A stretch of 64,000 nucleotides of DNA, from contig NZ_JAPEMT010000002.1 in NCBI RefSeq assembly GCF_026342435.1, positions 806,001 through 870,000 on the forward strand, given 5' to 3'. Under the pieces are notes generated by a model, which made no database searches, was not told where the DNA came from, and worked only from the letters and a program-made list of their open reading frames with translations. This document shows positions 8,813 to 17,117 of this stretch, one piece after another. Source of the DNA: Streptomyces sp. NBC_00237 (GTDB taxonomy: Bacteria > Actinomycetota > Actinomycetes > Streptomycetales > Streptomycetaceae). Position 1 is the stretch's first letter, and each line of letters begins with the position of its first letter. Both the position numbers and the translations under genes were made by a program.

Positions 8813-10000
8813 ATGATCAGAGGAAGCAGGGTCGCCGTCGTCGGCGGCAGCATCGCGGGCTGTGCGGCGGCTGCCGCCGCCCACCGGGGCGGCGCGGAAG
8901 AGGTCACCGTCTACGAGCGGACCGCCGGGCAACTCGCCGAACGGGGCGTCGGGTTGGCGATGCACGGGGGCCGTTACGAGGAGCTGGCGGCGGCCGGGTT
9001 CATGGACGCGGCGATGCCGTCGGTGCGGATGACCCACCGCACCTGGTACGTCCGGGACGACACGGCCGCGTCCCCGCTGGGCCGGTCGCTGGGCGTGATG
9101 CCGTTCCCGTTCCTCACGTACAGCTGGGGATCGCTCTGGCGTGAACTGCGCGCCCGGGTACCGGAGTCGGTGGAGTTCCGCACCGGCTCGGCCGTGAAGG
9201 GCCTCCGACTGACCTCCCGGGGCGTCGAGTTGGACGGGGAGCGGTACGACCTGGTGGTCGGCGCGGACGGCTACCGCTCACTCGTCCGTACGATCGCCTG
9301 TCCGGACACCGCGCCCGAGTACTCCGGCTATCTCGCCTGGCGCGGCGCCTACCCCGAGTCGGACCTGCCCGACGCCCACCTGTGGCCCGCCGACGAGTGC
9401 GCGTACGTCGTCTTCGACGGCGGGCACATCGTCATCTACCGCATCCCCGACGACGCGGGCGGCCACCACGTCAACTGGGTCTTCTACACCGCCCCGCCGA
9501 CCGGCCACGTCCCGCCGGCCGACGGCGGGCGCACCCTCACCACCGCGCTCGCCGACCGCCTCGCGGAGATCACCTCGCACCGCCTCCCGCCCTTCTTCGC
9601 CGCGCTGATCGAGGCGACACCGGCCGGCGACCGCTTCGTACAGCCGCTGTACGACGTGACCGCACCGCAGTACGCCACCGACCGGCTCGCCCTGGTCGGC
9701 GACGCGGCCACCGTCGCCAGGCCGCACACCGGCGCGGGGGCGGTGAAGGCACTCCAGGACGCCACCGCGCTCCAGTCGGCACTGCGGAACGCGGACTCCC
9801 CCGCCGAGGCTTTCGCCGCGTACGACGCACTGCGGGCGCCGGTCGGCCGGACCATGGTCGAATTGGGCCGGTCCCTGGGCCGCGCGCTCGTACAGGAAAC
9901 GCCGGACTGGAGCGGGATGGGAGACGGGGAACTGGACGCGTTCTGGCGGCGGGCCGACGGGAGCGGGGCTTTCGGAGGGCGGGAGCTGAAGCGGGCCTGA
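8813..10000 (+). CDS. FAD-dependent monooxygenase (PHBH-fold)
   Basis: A 395-aa aromatic-ring-hydroxylase type flavoprotein. The N-terminal dinucleotide-binding motif is GGSIAGCAAAAAAH, the middle DG motif is VGADGYRSLVR (about residue 150) and the late GD motif is LVGDAATVARPHTGAGAVKAL (about residue 297). These three bind FAD and, in the family, NAD(P)H. No ubiquinone or membrane helix is seen. It starts 53 nt after the glycan cluster and may have its own promoter. The substrate is unknown; small aromatic or secondary-metabolite rings are typical for the family. Confidence 0.85.
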   Translation: MIRGSRVAVVGGSIAGCAAAAAAHRGGAEEVTVYERTAGQLAERGVGLAMHGGRYEELAAAGFMDAAMPSVRMTHRTWYVRDDTAASPLGRSLGVMPFPFLTYSWGSLWRELRARVPESVEFRTGSAVKGLRLTSRGVELDGERYDLVVGADGYRSLVRTIACPDTAPEYSGYLAWRGAYPESDLPDAHLWPADECAYVVFDGGHIVIYRIPDDAGGHHVNWVFYTAPPTGHVPPADGGRTLTTALADRLAEITSHRLPPFFAALIEATPAGDRFVQPLYDVTAPQYATDRLALVGDAATVARPHTGAGAVKALQDATALQSALRNADSPAEAFAAYDALRAPVGRTMVELGRSLGRALVQETPDWSGMGDGELDAFWRRADGSGAFGGRELKRA

Positions 10001-10063
10001 CACCCCCGAAGCGCACCCACCCGCCATTGACCACCCTGGGTGGTCGAGGCTAGGGTGACCGGC

Positions 10064-10612
10064 ATGTCATTCAGTGAAGGACTCGAAGTCGTCCAGTTCC
10101 GGGACTCCTGGTGGATCACGATGTGGTGGCCGGAGGGGGCCGTCTCCGGCGGCCCCCAGAAGATCGTGATCGAGGCGGCCCCCGATGCTCCGCCGGGGGA
10201 CGTGGCGCGGGGAATCTCGACCACGGTGCTGCGGAGGATGGACCTGGCGGAGGCGGTGCGGAAGGCGCAGGAGACCGCGCCGACGTCTCCGCCGTGGCAG
10301 GCGCAAGAGGGCCGACTCGTCGAACTGGCCGCGCTGGCGGGGCGGCTGCTGGGCGAGGAGGGGGTGTCGCAGCGGTACCTGTCGGTGCTGTGCCTGACCT
10401 ACCGGGACCTGGTGGACAAGGGCGTTCAGGCGCCGGTGCCGTGGCTGGCGGAGCAGGTCGGACGGAAGCCGGACTCGATCAAGGACCACCTGAAGAAGGC
10501 CCGAAGGGACGGCCTGCTGACGTCGCGCGCGGGCCGGGCGGGCGGCGATCTGACCGAGGTGGCGCGGGCTGCCCTGGAGGGGGTCGAAGGGGGCAGATTC
10601 AGCCGCAACTGA
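10064..10612 (+). CDS. Hypothetical protein with probable C-terminal HTH
   Basis: A 182-aa protein; ATG 10064 is chosen because the longer frame begins in intergenic DNA. The first 75 residues form a beta-rich stretch with VVQFRDSWWITMWW. The C-terminal half contains VPWLAEQVGRKPDSIKDHL followed by KKARRDGLLT, the spacing of a helix-turn-helix that ends with a basic wing or helix. It could be a DNA-binding protein, but I do not recognise a named family. It stands alone between the monooxygenase and the convergent FN3 lipoprotein. Confidence 0.6.
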   Translation: MSFSEGLEVVQFRDSWWITMWWPEGAVSGGPQKIVIEAAPDAPPGDVARGISTTVLRRMDLAEAVRKAQETAPTSPPWQAQEGRLVELAALAGRLLGEEGVSQRYLSVLCLTYRDLVDKGVQAPVPWLAEQVGRKPDSIKDHLKKARRDGLLTSRAGRAGGDLTEVARAALEGVEGGRFSRN

Positions 10613-10793
10613 GACCGGCCGGGACCTTCGCCCGCATCGGCCGGACCCCAGGCCACTCCCTGCGGGAAGCCGCCCGACCGCAACTCTGCGAGGTCGCCCT
10701 CCCCTTTCCCAGTACAGGGTCCCCCCTGAGCACGCCCACCACCCAGACCGTGCCCGCCGAACCGTCCCCGCCCCGCCGACGGGCCCGGCGGAG

Positions 10794-11804
10794 CTACCCC
10801 GCCCCCACCACCGTCCGCTGCGCCGAGAAGTCCCCCCACTTCCCGTCCGGCAGCTTCGCCCGCAGCTTCACGCTGTAGCGGGTGCCCGGGGGTTCCGAGA
10901 CGGTGAAGCTGTACGTCACCGGGCCGGGCGGCGGGGGTGCGCCCCAGGCGATGGTGGTGGCCATCTTGCCGTTCAGGTACAGCTGGTACTCGGTGACGTC
11001 GCCTCCGGTACGGGGCTGGGTCCAGCGGAGCCTGATGGTGCGCTGGACCCCGTCCGCGTGGGCGGTGGCCGTCAGCCCGGTCGGCGCGGTGGAGGCACGG
11101 GCACCCGAGGAGCGGGCCGTGGTCAGGTCGATCGCCTTGCTGTCGCCGGAGGAGTTCTCGGCGGCGTCCCGGGCGCGCACGGTGAACGTGTAGACGGTCC
11201 CGGGACGCAGTCCCGTGACGCGGGTACTGGTCTCGGTGCCGCGCGCACTGTGGATGCGCGAGTCCTCCTGGTAGATGTCGTAGGCGGTGATCGCACCGCC
11301 CGCGTCGGTGGCCCGTCCCCAGGTCAGACTGACTGACGTACCGTCAATCACCTTGCCTGTGAGCCGAGTCGGGGCGGTCGGGGGCTTGCGGTCGTCCGGA
11401 GCGGGGGCCCTGGTCTTCGCGGTGACGGCCGCACTCGGCGCGGAGAGGTTCCCGGCCGCGTCCCGCGCCCGCACCGTGAAGGAGTACGAAGTGGCAGGGC
11501 GCAGGCTCTCGACGTCGACCATGGTGGTCCGCGCCGGGACCGCCTTGACCTTCTTGCCCTTCTCGAAGACGTCGTAGCCCGCCACGCCCCGGTCGTCGGT
11601 GGCCGCGCTCCACATGACGTGCACGGAGTGGGCGCTGCCCGCCTGGGCGGTGACGCCCCCGGGAGTGGTCGGTCTGCTGGTGTCACGGGCCGGCTGGGCC
11701 TTCGCGCCGCCGCACCCGGTGACGGTGGTCAGGGTGGCCGCGAGCAGCGCCGTACAGGTCAACACGGTGCGAACGGTGGGGCGTTGCACAGCTGGACCTC
11801 TCAT
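10794..11804 (-). CDS. Fibronectin type III repeat lipoprotein
   Basis: A 336-aa exported protein. The signal peptide ends in a lipobox LTTVTGC near residue 28. Three FN3 modules follow (about 48-135, 145-235, 245-336), each with the SVHVMW/SVSLTW and TSYSFTVRARDAAG patterns. Such modules are linkers or carbohydrate-surface binders in Streptomyces chitinases and cellulases, but no catalytic domain is present here. ATG 11804 is chosen because it gives a normal signal peptide; a GTG five codons later is possible. A DasR-like box 29 nt upstream suggests control by N-acetylglucosamine metabolism. Confidence 0.8.
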   Translation of the reverse strand: MRGPAVQRPTVRTVLTCTALLAATLTTVTGCGGAKAQPARDTSRPTTPGGVTAQAGSAHSVHVMWSAATDDRGVAGYDVFEKGKKVKAVPARTTMVDVESLRPATSYSFTVRARDAAGNLSAPSAAVTAKTRAPAPDDRKPPTAPTRLTGKVIDGTSVSLTWGRATDAGGAITAYDIYQEDSRIHSARGTETSTRVTGLRPGTVYTFTVRARDAAENSSGDSKAIDLTTARSSGARASTAPTGLTATAHADGVQRTIRLRWTQPRTGGDVTEYQLYLNGKMATTIAWGAPPPPGPVTYSFTVSEPPGTRYSVKLRAKLPDGKWGDFSAQRTVVGAG

Positions 11805-11832
11805 CCGTGGGGGCAGGGGGGAGGACGGAAAC

Positions 11833-11848
11833 AATGGTCCAGACCTGT
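11833..11848. promoter_or_regulatory. DasR-like operator (dre)
   Basis: AATGGTCCAGACCTGT matches the published dre consensus (ACTGGTCTAGACCACT type) at 12 of 16 positions, including the GGTC-AGACC core. It lies 29 nt before the FN3 lipoprotein start, where a bound repressor would block transcription. Confidence 0.55.
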
Positions 11849-12247
11849 ATGCCATGCAGGGAAGCCCCGGGACAAGAGGCCCGGCGTTACGTCATCACCG
11901 CGCCCACCACCACAAAGCCGCAGACAAGGACGAACAGGACGGCGAGCGGCGGCCGCACGAAGCGACCGGCTGCCCGGCGGCGACGACCCTGCGGATCGGG
12001 GCCGGGTTACGCGGCCACCCCGTACCCCTCGTCGCACGCCGCCCGCGCCTCGGCTACGGTCACCCGGTGCCGCTCGGCCCAACCGCCCGCCGGGCGCGCA
12101 CCCCCGGACCTCTCGTCCGCGCCCGTACGTCGACGACGTCCCGCGAGGCACGGACCGAGCCGACCCCTACGGGCGACCCCGCACACGTCTGACCCAGGGC
12201 CTCCTCCCTCACCGCCCCGCTCACCGCCTCCCGGTCCACCGAACGAT

Positions 12248-12285
12248 GCAGTGGGGCGTCGTCCGGCCGGACGACGCCCCACTGC
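12248..12285. repeat. 38-bp perfect palindrome
   Basis: The left half GCAGTGGGGCGTCGTCCGG is followed directly by its exact reverse complement, with no loop. It lies 56 nt before the small membrane protein gene. It could be a terminator when transcribed or a cruciform/protein-binding site in DNA. Confidence 0.85.
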
Positions 12286-12341
12286 TTCCCCTCTTCCTAC
12301 GCTGGAGACCTCCCCGCCCACCCCGTAGAAGGAGTCCCGCC

Positions 12342-12542
12342 ATGAGCCGAGCCACGAAGACCCTGATCGAAGGAGCCGTGACGTTCGCGGTCGGGCTTGC
12401 CCTGAAGCTGTGGGGCCTCGACACGCAGATCTGGTGGGTGACGCCGACCAAGGCCGGTGTCGTCCTCATGGTCATCGGCGGCCTCCTGCTGGCCTCCGGC
12501 CTGTTCCAGAGCGTGCGCCGCACCGAGGTCACCCGGAAATGA
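12342..12542 (+). CDS. Small two-helix membrane protein
   Basis: A 66-aa protein from ATG 12342 behind AGAAGGAGT. Two hydrophobic segments (about residues 9-26 and 37-55) are joined by a short loop DTQIWWVTPTK, and the C-terminus is basic. This is a common small Streptomyces membrane protein type without known function. It is a lone gene facing the convergent hydrolase downstream. Confidence 0.7.
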   Translation: MSRATKTLIEGAVTFAVGLALKLWGLDTQIWWVTPTKAGVVLMVIGGLLLASGLFQSVRRTEVTRK

Positions 12543-12635
12543 GGGACCTGCACCTGGCGACCGCCCGCCCCCGGCCCCACCCGACGGGCATCGCCATCCG
12601 GGAGCCCCCGGCCGCACTCCGGCCGAGAGGCCCGC

Positions 12636-13316
12636 TCAGCTGCTGAAGAAGTCGCTCACCTTGTCCGCGAACTGCTGCGCGTTCCGCCGGTGGATCCAGT
12701 GCCCGCCCGGCAGGGTCACCTGTGCGCAGTCCGGGATGCGGTCGGCCATCTCGGGGACGTCGGTGGCGTCCATCTCACTCTCCGGGCCGCTGGTGACGAT
12801 GAGGGTCGGGGCGACGATCTCGCCGAGGCGCTCCAGCCACTCCTCCGGCGGGGACGCCAGCTGGGCCTGGATCTGCGGGACCGCGTTCTCGTCGTAGTCG
12901 ACGGGGCCCGAGGACGGGAGGACGTCCGACGCGCCGTCGAAGGGGGCCGGCGTCTCCTCCAGGACCAGACGCTCCACCCGGTCCGGGTAGTCCTGCGCGA
13001 GGAGGTACGCGACGACGCCCCCCATGCCGTGGCCGACCACGCCCGCCCGGTCGATCTTGGACTCCTCGATGAAGCCGAGGACGTCCTCCTTCATGAGGTC
13101 GAGGTCGTACTCGTCGGGCCAGTCGCTCTCGCCGTGGCCGCGCAGATCGAGTGCGTACACCCGCCATTCCTCGCCGAGCGCCTGCCCGGTCTTTTCCCAG
13201 GTCAGGGCGGAACCGCCGATTCCGTGCAGCAGGATGACGGGGGCGCCGTGCTGGTCGCCCCAGGAGCGGTACGCCATGCGTACGTCGCCCACATCGACGA
13301 CGGAGTGATCTTCCAT
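12636..13316 (-). CDS. Alpha/beta hydrolase-fold protein lacking the nucleophile serine
   Basis: A 226-aa protein with the oxyanion-hole motif LLHGIGG (residue ~30) and LDLRGHGESDWP. The nucleophile elbow reads VGHGMGG (residue ~90) where active enzymes have GxSxG; the codon at that place is GGC (Gly). The late His in PGGHWIHR is kept. The cap between them is short. Unless another residue serves, it should not act as a serine hydrolase, so it may bind a ligand or use another chemistry. It is transcribed divergently from the first chitosanase, with only 43 nt between the starts. Confidence 0.8.
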   Translation of the reverse strand: MEDHSVVDVGDVRMAYRSWGDQHGAPVILLHGIGGSALTWEKTGQALGEEWRVYALDLRGHGESDWPDEYDLDLMKEDVLGFIEESKIDRAGVVGHGMGGVVAYLLAQDYPDRVERLVLEETPAPFDGASDVLPSSGPVDYDENAVPQIQAQLASPPEEWLERLGEIVAPTLIVTSGPESEMDATDVPEMADRIPDCAQVTLPGGHWIHRRNAQQFADKVSDFFSS

Positions 13317-13359
13317 GAACCCGACGTTACAGGGGCATCCGGGATGGCAGAGTCATCGG

Positions 13360-14313
13360 GTGAAGTCCGTTGTGCGTGGGGTGGGGCTGCTCGTACTGGG
13401 CCTGACGATGGCAGTAGTGGGAAGCGTGAGCGTGATGCGGGACGAAGGGGGAGACGAGGGGCGCCGCAGGGGGGCTCCTTCGGACACGGCGTACGAGAGG
13501 CCGGTGACGGACCGGACGCCCGGCCCGGTGCGGCCGACGCGGTCCGGGAATCCGAAACCGGCCGAGAAGAGGCGGAGCGGCTCGGGGGCGGCCGATCCGG
13601 GGCTGGCCGATCCGGCGAAGAAGGACGTGGCGATGCGGCTGGTGTCGAGCGCCGAGAACTCCTCGCTGGACTGGCGGAAGCAGTACCGGTACATCCAGGA
13701 CATCGACGACGGGCGCGGCTACACCGCCGGGATCGTCGGGTTCTGCTCCGGGACCGGGGACCTGACGGAGGTCGTCGAGCGGTACAGCGCCGCCCGGCCG
13801 GGTAACGCGCTGGAGAAGTTCCTGCCCGCGCTGCGCAAGGTCAGGGGCAGCGACTCGCACGAGGGCCTGGAGGATCCCTTCACCGAGGCGTGGCGGCACG
13901 CCGCCGACACCGATCCCGCCTTCCGCGCGGCGCAGGACGCCCAGCGGGACGGGGACTACTTCGACCCGGCGGTCCGGCAGGGGAAGGCGGACGGGCTGGG
14001 GGCGCTCGGTCAGTTCGTCTACTACGACGCGTACGTGATGCACGGGCACGACGACAGCCCCGGCTCGACGGGCTTCCTGGCCCTGCGCGAGAAGGCCAGG
14101 AAGAAGGCCGGACTGCCCGTCGACGGCGGAGACGAGAAGGCGTACCTGAACGCCTTCCTGGACGCCCGGGTGAAGGCCATGAAGGAGGAGCCCGCCCACC
14201 GGGACACCAGCCGGATCGAGACGGCCCAGCGGGTGTTCGTACGGGAGGGGAATCTCACCCTCCGGACGCCGCTGACCTGGAAGGTCTACGGCGACACGTA
14301 CCGGGTGAAGTGA
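13360..14313 (+). CDS. Chitosanase, glycoside hydrolase family 46
   Basis: 317 aa from GTG 13360. A hydrophobic export segment (about residues 4-25) precedes a charged disordered linker (to about residue 85) and the GH46 domain. The general acid Glu is in SSAENSS and the Asp nucleophile helper is in DIDDGRGYT, as in Streptomyces N174 chitosanase. GIVGFCSGTGD, NALEKFLPALRKV and LGQFVYYDAYVMHG complete the family pattern. It cleaves beta-1,4 bonds in partly acetylated glucosamine polymer outside the cell. The domain is strongly similar to the next gene, indicating a local duplication, but the long linker is unique to this copy. Confidence 0.9.
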   Translation: MKSVVRGVGLLVLGLTMAVVGSVSVMRDEGGDEGRRRGAPSDTAYERPVTDRTPGPVRPTRSGNPKPAEKRRSGSGAADPGLADPAKKDVAMRLVSSAENSSLDWRKQYRYIQDIDDGRGYTAGIVGFCSGTGDLTEVVERYSAARPGNALEKFLPALRKVRGSDSHEGLEDPFTEAWRHAADTDPAFRAAQDAQRDGDYFDPAVRQGKADGLGALGQFVYYDAYVMHGHDDSPGSTGFLALREKARKKAGLPVDGGDEKAYLNAFLDARVKAMKEEPAHRDTSRIETAQRVFVREGNLTLRTPLTWKVYGDTYRVK

Positions 14314-14324
14314 AGGAACCGCTC

Positions 14325-14357
14325 CGGCAGGACCCCCGTCCCAGTGGGGTCCTGCCG
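14325..14357 (+). terminator. Hairpin between the two chitosanase genes
   Basis: CGGCAGGACCCC pairs perfectly with GGGGTCCTGCCG across a 9-nt loop, 11 nt after the first chitosanase stop. It suggests that the two genes are transcribed separately or that readthrough is limited. Confidence 0.7.
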
Positions 14358-14393
14358 CTCGGACTCAGTACCCTGACCTGCACTGGAGGTCTT

Positions 14394-15227
14394 GTGCAAC
14401 TCACCCGTCGTGTTCAGAACACCGTCCGCGCCCTGCTGGGCCTGACCCTCGCCGCCGTGCCGGGCACGGCCGTCGCCGCCGCGTCCGGGGAGCGGGCGGG
14501 CGATGCCCGTACGAGTGCCTCGTCGGGGCTGCGGGATCCCGCGAAGAAGGACCTCGCGATGCGGCTCGTGTCGAGTGCGGAGAACTCCTCGCTGGAGTGG
14601 AAGGAGCAGTACCGCTACATCGAGGACATCGGGGACGGGCGCGGCTACACCGCCGGGATCATCGGCTTCTGCTCCGGGACCGGGGACATGCTGGAGCTGG
14701 TCGAGCGCTACAGCGCCGCCGAACCGGGGAACGTGCTGGAGAAGTACCTGCCCGCGCTGCGGAAGGTGAACGGGTCGGACTCTCATCGGGGGCTCGGGTC
14801 CGGTTTCGTCCGGGACTGGAAGAAGGCGGCGGACGACCGGGGCTTCGAGAAGGCGCAGAACCGCGAGCGGGACCGGGTGTACTTCGATCCGGCGGTGCGC
14901 CGCGCGCAGGAGGACGGGCTCGGCACGCTGGGTCAGTTCGTCTACTACGACGCGATGGTGATGCACGGGGCGGGCGGTCCTGACGGCTTCGACGCGATCC
15001 GGCGGGGCGCGCTGGACAGGGCGGCGGCGCCCGCGCGGGGCGGGGACCAGGGGGCGTACCTGAACGCCTTCCTCGACGTACGGAAGAAGACGATGAAGCG
15101 CGAGGCCGCGCACGAGGACACGAGTCGTATCGACACGGCGCAGCGGGTGTTCGTGGCGGCGGGGAACTTCGAGCTGCGGACGCCGCTGGTGTGGAAGGTG
15201 TACGGGGACGCGTACCGGGTGGACTGA
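14394..15227 (+). CDS. Chitosanase, glycoside hydrolase family 46
   Basis: 277 aa from GTG 14394, behind CTGGAGGT. A classic signal peptide ends near AVAAAS (residue ~30), followed by a short linker and a full GH46 domain. The catalytic Glu lies in SSAENSS and the Asp in DIGDGRGYT; RDRVYFDPAVRRAQ and VYYDA-type elements match secreted Streptomyces chitosanases. This copy has the usual length of a secreted GH46 enzyme, so it is probably the ancestral one of the pair. Product use would feed glucosamine metabolism. Confidence 0.92.
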   Translation: MQLTRRVQNTVRALLGLTLAAVPGTAVAAASGERAGDARTSASSGLRDPAKKDLAMRLVSSAENSSLEWKEQYRYIEDIGDGRGYTAGIIGFCSGTGDMLELVERYSAAEPGNVLEKYLPALRKVNGSDSHRGLGSGFVRDWKKAADDRGFEKAQNRERDRVYFDPAVRRAQEDGLGTLGQFVYYDAMVMHGAGGPDGFDAIRRGALDRAAAPARGGDQGAYLNAFLDVRKKTMKREAAHEDTSRIDTAQRVFVAAGNFELRTPLVWKVYGDAYRVD

Positions 15228-15265
15228 TGCCGGGCGGGCCACGACGGCGAGGACTGACGCACCGT

Positions 15266-15312
15266 CACGCACCGGTGGCGGTACGGGAGTTCCGTACGGC
15301 CACCGGTGCGTG
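15266..15312. terminator. Bidirectional terminator between convergent genes
   Basis: A 14-bp outer stem (CACGCACCGGTGGC / GCCACCGGTGCGTG) is stacked on a six-pair inner stem with one mismatch and a five-base loop. It lies exactly between the end of the second chitosanase and the end of the minus-strand permease. Confidence 0.85.
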
Positions 15313-15332
15313 AAGGCGAGCGGTGAAGAGGG

Positions 15333-16799
15333 TCAGTGGGCGTGCGCCACCGCCTTCTCGCCCTTGTGGGAGATCTCTCCGCCCGGCTCCATCGGAGCCG
15401 TCACCTCGTCGTCGTCGGCGCGCTTGCCGATGTGGTTGAAGACCAGGTTGAGGACGACGGCCGCGAGGCAGCCGGTGGAGATGCCGGAGTCCAGGATGAT
15501 CTTCGCGGTCTCCGGGAAGTGGTGGTAGAAGGTCGGGGCGGCGATCGGGATGATGCCGACCGCGAGGGAGACGGCGACGATCAGGACGTTGTTGTCCTTC
15601 TCCAGGCTCGCCTTGACGAGGGTCTGGATGCCGCTGGCCGCGACCGAGCCGAAGAGCACGATGCCCGCTCCGCCGAGCACCGGGCGCGGGACGACCGCGA
15701 TCAGCGAGGCGGCGATCGGGCACAGGCCCATCAGGATCAGGAAGCCGCCGCCCGCCGCGACCACGAACCGGCTGCGGATCCTGGTCATGGCGACCAGGCC
15801 GATGTTCTGGGCGAAGGCACTGCACATGAAGCCGTTGAACAGCGGGCTGACGGCCGAGCCGAGGGCGTCGGCGCGCAGACCGGCAGCGATGGTCTTCTCG
15901 TCGGCGGGGCGCTCGACGATCTCACCGAGTGCCAGCATGTCGGCCGTCGACTCGGTCATCGAGACCAGCATGACCACACACATCGAGATGATCGCGGCGG
16001 CCACGAACTGCGGTGCGCCGAAGTGGAACGGCGTCGGGAAGCCGACGACGGACGCCTCGGTGATGGGTGTGAAGTCGGTGGCACCGAAGGGGATGGCTAT
16101 CAGCGTGCCGAGGACCAGGCCGAGGAGTACGGCGATCTGCTTCACGAAGCCCCGGGTGAAGCGGCGCAGGAGCAGGACGATGACGAGGGTGATCCCGGCG
16201 AGACCCAGGAAGGTCGTCGAACCGTAGTCCGCGGCCTTGGGGTTGGGGCCCTGCGCCCAGCCGAACGCGACCGGGAGGAGGGAGACGCCTATCAGGGTGA
16301 TGACCGTGCCGGTGACGACCGGGGGGAAGAACCGGACGAGCTTGGAGAAGAAGGGGGCGGCGATGAAGCCGATCGCTCCGGCGACGATGATCGCGCCGAA
16401 GATGACCGGGAGCGCGTCCTCCTTCGACTGACCGCCCGCGATGGCGAGCATCGGGGCGACACCGGCGAAGGTGACGCCGTTGACGAAGGGGAGCCGGGCG
16501 CCGATGTTCCAGACGCCGAGCGTCTGGAGGAGGGTGGCGAGACCGGCCATGAAGAGGCTGGCGCCGGTGAGGAAGGTGAGTTCCTTGCCGGAGAGGCCGA
16601 CGGCCGCGCCGACGATCAGCGGGGGTGCGACGACTCCCGCGTACATGGCGGCGACGTGCTGGAGGCCGGTCGTGGCGAGCTTCAGGGGAGGCATTCCCTG
16701 GTCGACCGGGTGCTTCTCCGGCGTGGAAGGGGTGGTGCTCTCCTCGGCGGTGCCGTCCGTCGTGGAGCCTTGCGCGGTGAACCTGGGCGTCTTGGCCAC
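15333..16799 (-). CDS. NCS2-family nucleobase:cation symporter
   Basis: 488 aa from GTG 16799, behind AGGAGGACGCT. About 12-14 membrane helices. The NCS2 signature is present as AQNIGLVAMTRIRSR (about residue 330), and an acidic MTESTADMLALGE segment lies in the substrate-binding helix region, as in xanthine/uracil permeases. It imports a purine or uracil with a cation. It is the last gene of the purine catabolic block, and it is similar to the permease at 18591-20105, which lies on the other side of the deaminase gene. An unusual run of four hairpins lies upstream. Confidence 0.9.
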   Translation of the reverse strand: MAKTPRFTAQGSTTDGTAEESTTPSTPEKHPVDQGMPPLKLATTGLQHVAAMYAGVVAPPLIVGAAVGLSGKELTFLTGASLFMAGLATLLQTLGVWNIGARLPFVNGVTFAGVAPMLAIAGGQSKEDALPVIFGAIIVAGAIGFIAAPFFSKLVRFFPPVVTGTVITLIGVSLLPVAFGWAQGPNPKAADYGSTTFLGLAGITLVIVLLLRRFTRGFVKQIAVLLGLVLGTLIAIPFGATDFTPITEASVVGFPTPFHFGAPQFVAAAIISMCVVMLVSMTESTADMLALGEIVERPADEKTIAAGLRADALGSAVSPLFNGFMCSAFAQNIGLVAMTRIRSRFVVAAGGGFLILMGLCPIAASLIAVVPRPVLGGAGIVLFGSVAASGIQTLVKASLEKDNNVLIVAVSLAVGIIPIAAPTFYHHFPETAKIILDSGISTGCLAAVVLNLVFNHIGKRADDDEVTAPMEPGGEISHKGEKAVAHAH

Positions 16800-16940
16800 A
16801 GCGTCCTCCTGTCGTTTTCCAGTGCCGTTGTTGGCACGTGCTTCAGGGAGGTGGTGCGTATGTGCAAGGTGCTGGTGGTGCTCAGGGGGGTGCGGAAGGT
16901 GCTGCTGTTGCGTGCCGTTCGCCCGGTTGCGCCGGACCGC

Positions 16941-17069
16941 CCCGGGGGCGTGTCCCCTGTGGGGTCACGCCTCCGGGAACGGCTCCTGAGCAGCCCGCTC
17001 GGCTGCTCAGTTCCGGCCGGGAGCCGTCCCTCCCGGCCGGAATTCTCAAGTCCCCTTGTGTTCAAGGGG
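16941..17069 (-). other. Run of four hairpins in the deaminase-permease gap
   Basis: Four stems lie end to end: 16941-16977 (17 pairs with a T-T mismatch, loop TGT), 16986-17010 (CTGAGCAGCC, 10 pairs), 17011-17042 (TTCCGGCCGGGAG, 13 pairs) and 17052-17069 (CCCCTTG, 7 pairs). The gap of 318 nt holds no gene. The array follows the deaminase stop by about 50 nt and ends about 140 nt before the permease start. It may be a multiple terminator or a structured leader. Confidence 0.7.
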
Positions 17070-17117
17070 TTTCGCTCCCCTGTGCGGGGGGGGGTCGGTG
17101 GTACGAGGTGATCGGCG

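Larger units (their letters stand above)
11805..12341. other. Intergenic region between the FN3 lipoprotein and a small membrane protein
   Basis: It holds the DasR-like box near its left end and a 38-bp perfect palindrome near its right end. Between them, on the minus strand at about 11887-11957, a short stretch would encode a hydrophobic peptide ending VVVGAVMT, but it has no clear start and a stop lies just upstream. I read it as noncoding or a remnant. Confidence 0.5.

Noticed and set aside
11887..11957. Short minus-strand hydrophobic peptide ending VVVGAVMT
   Set aside because: There is no proper start codon or RBS and a stop lies just upstream. It may be a remnant, but I cannot support a gene.
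12007..12321. 104-aa minus-strand frame ending ACDEGYGVAA
   Set aside because: Gly/Arg-rich low-complexity sequence running through the 38-bp palindrome; no recognisable domain.
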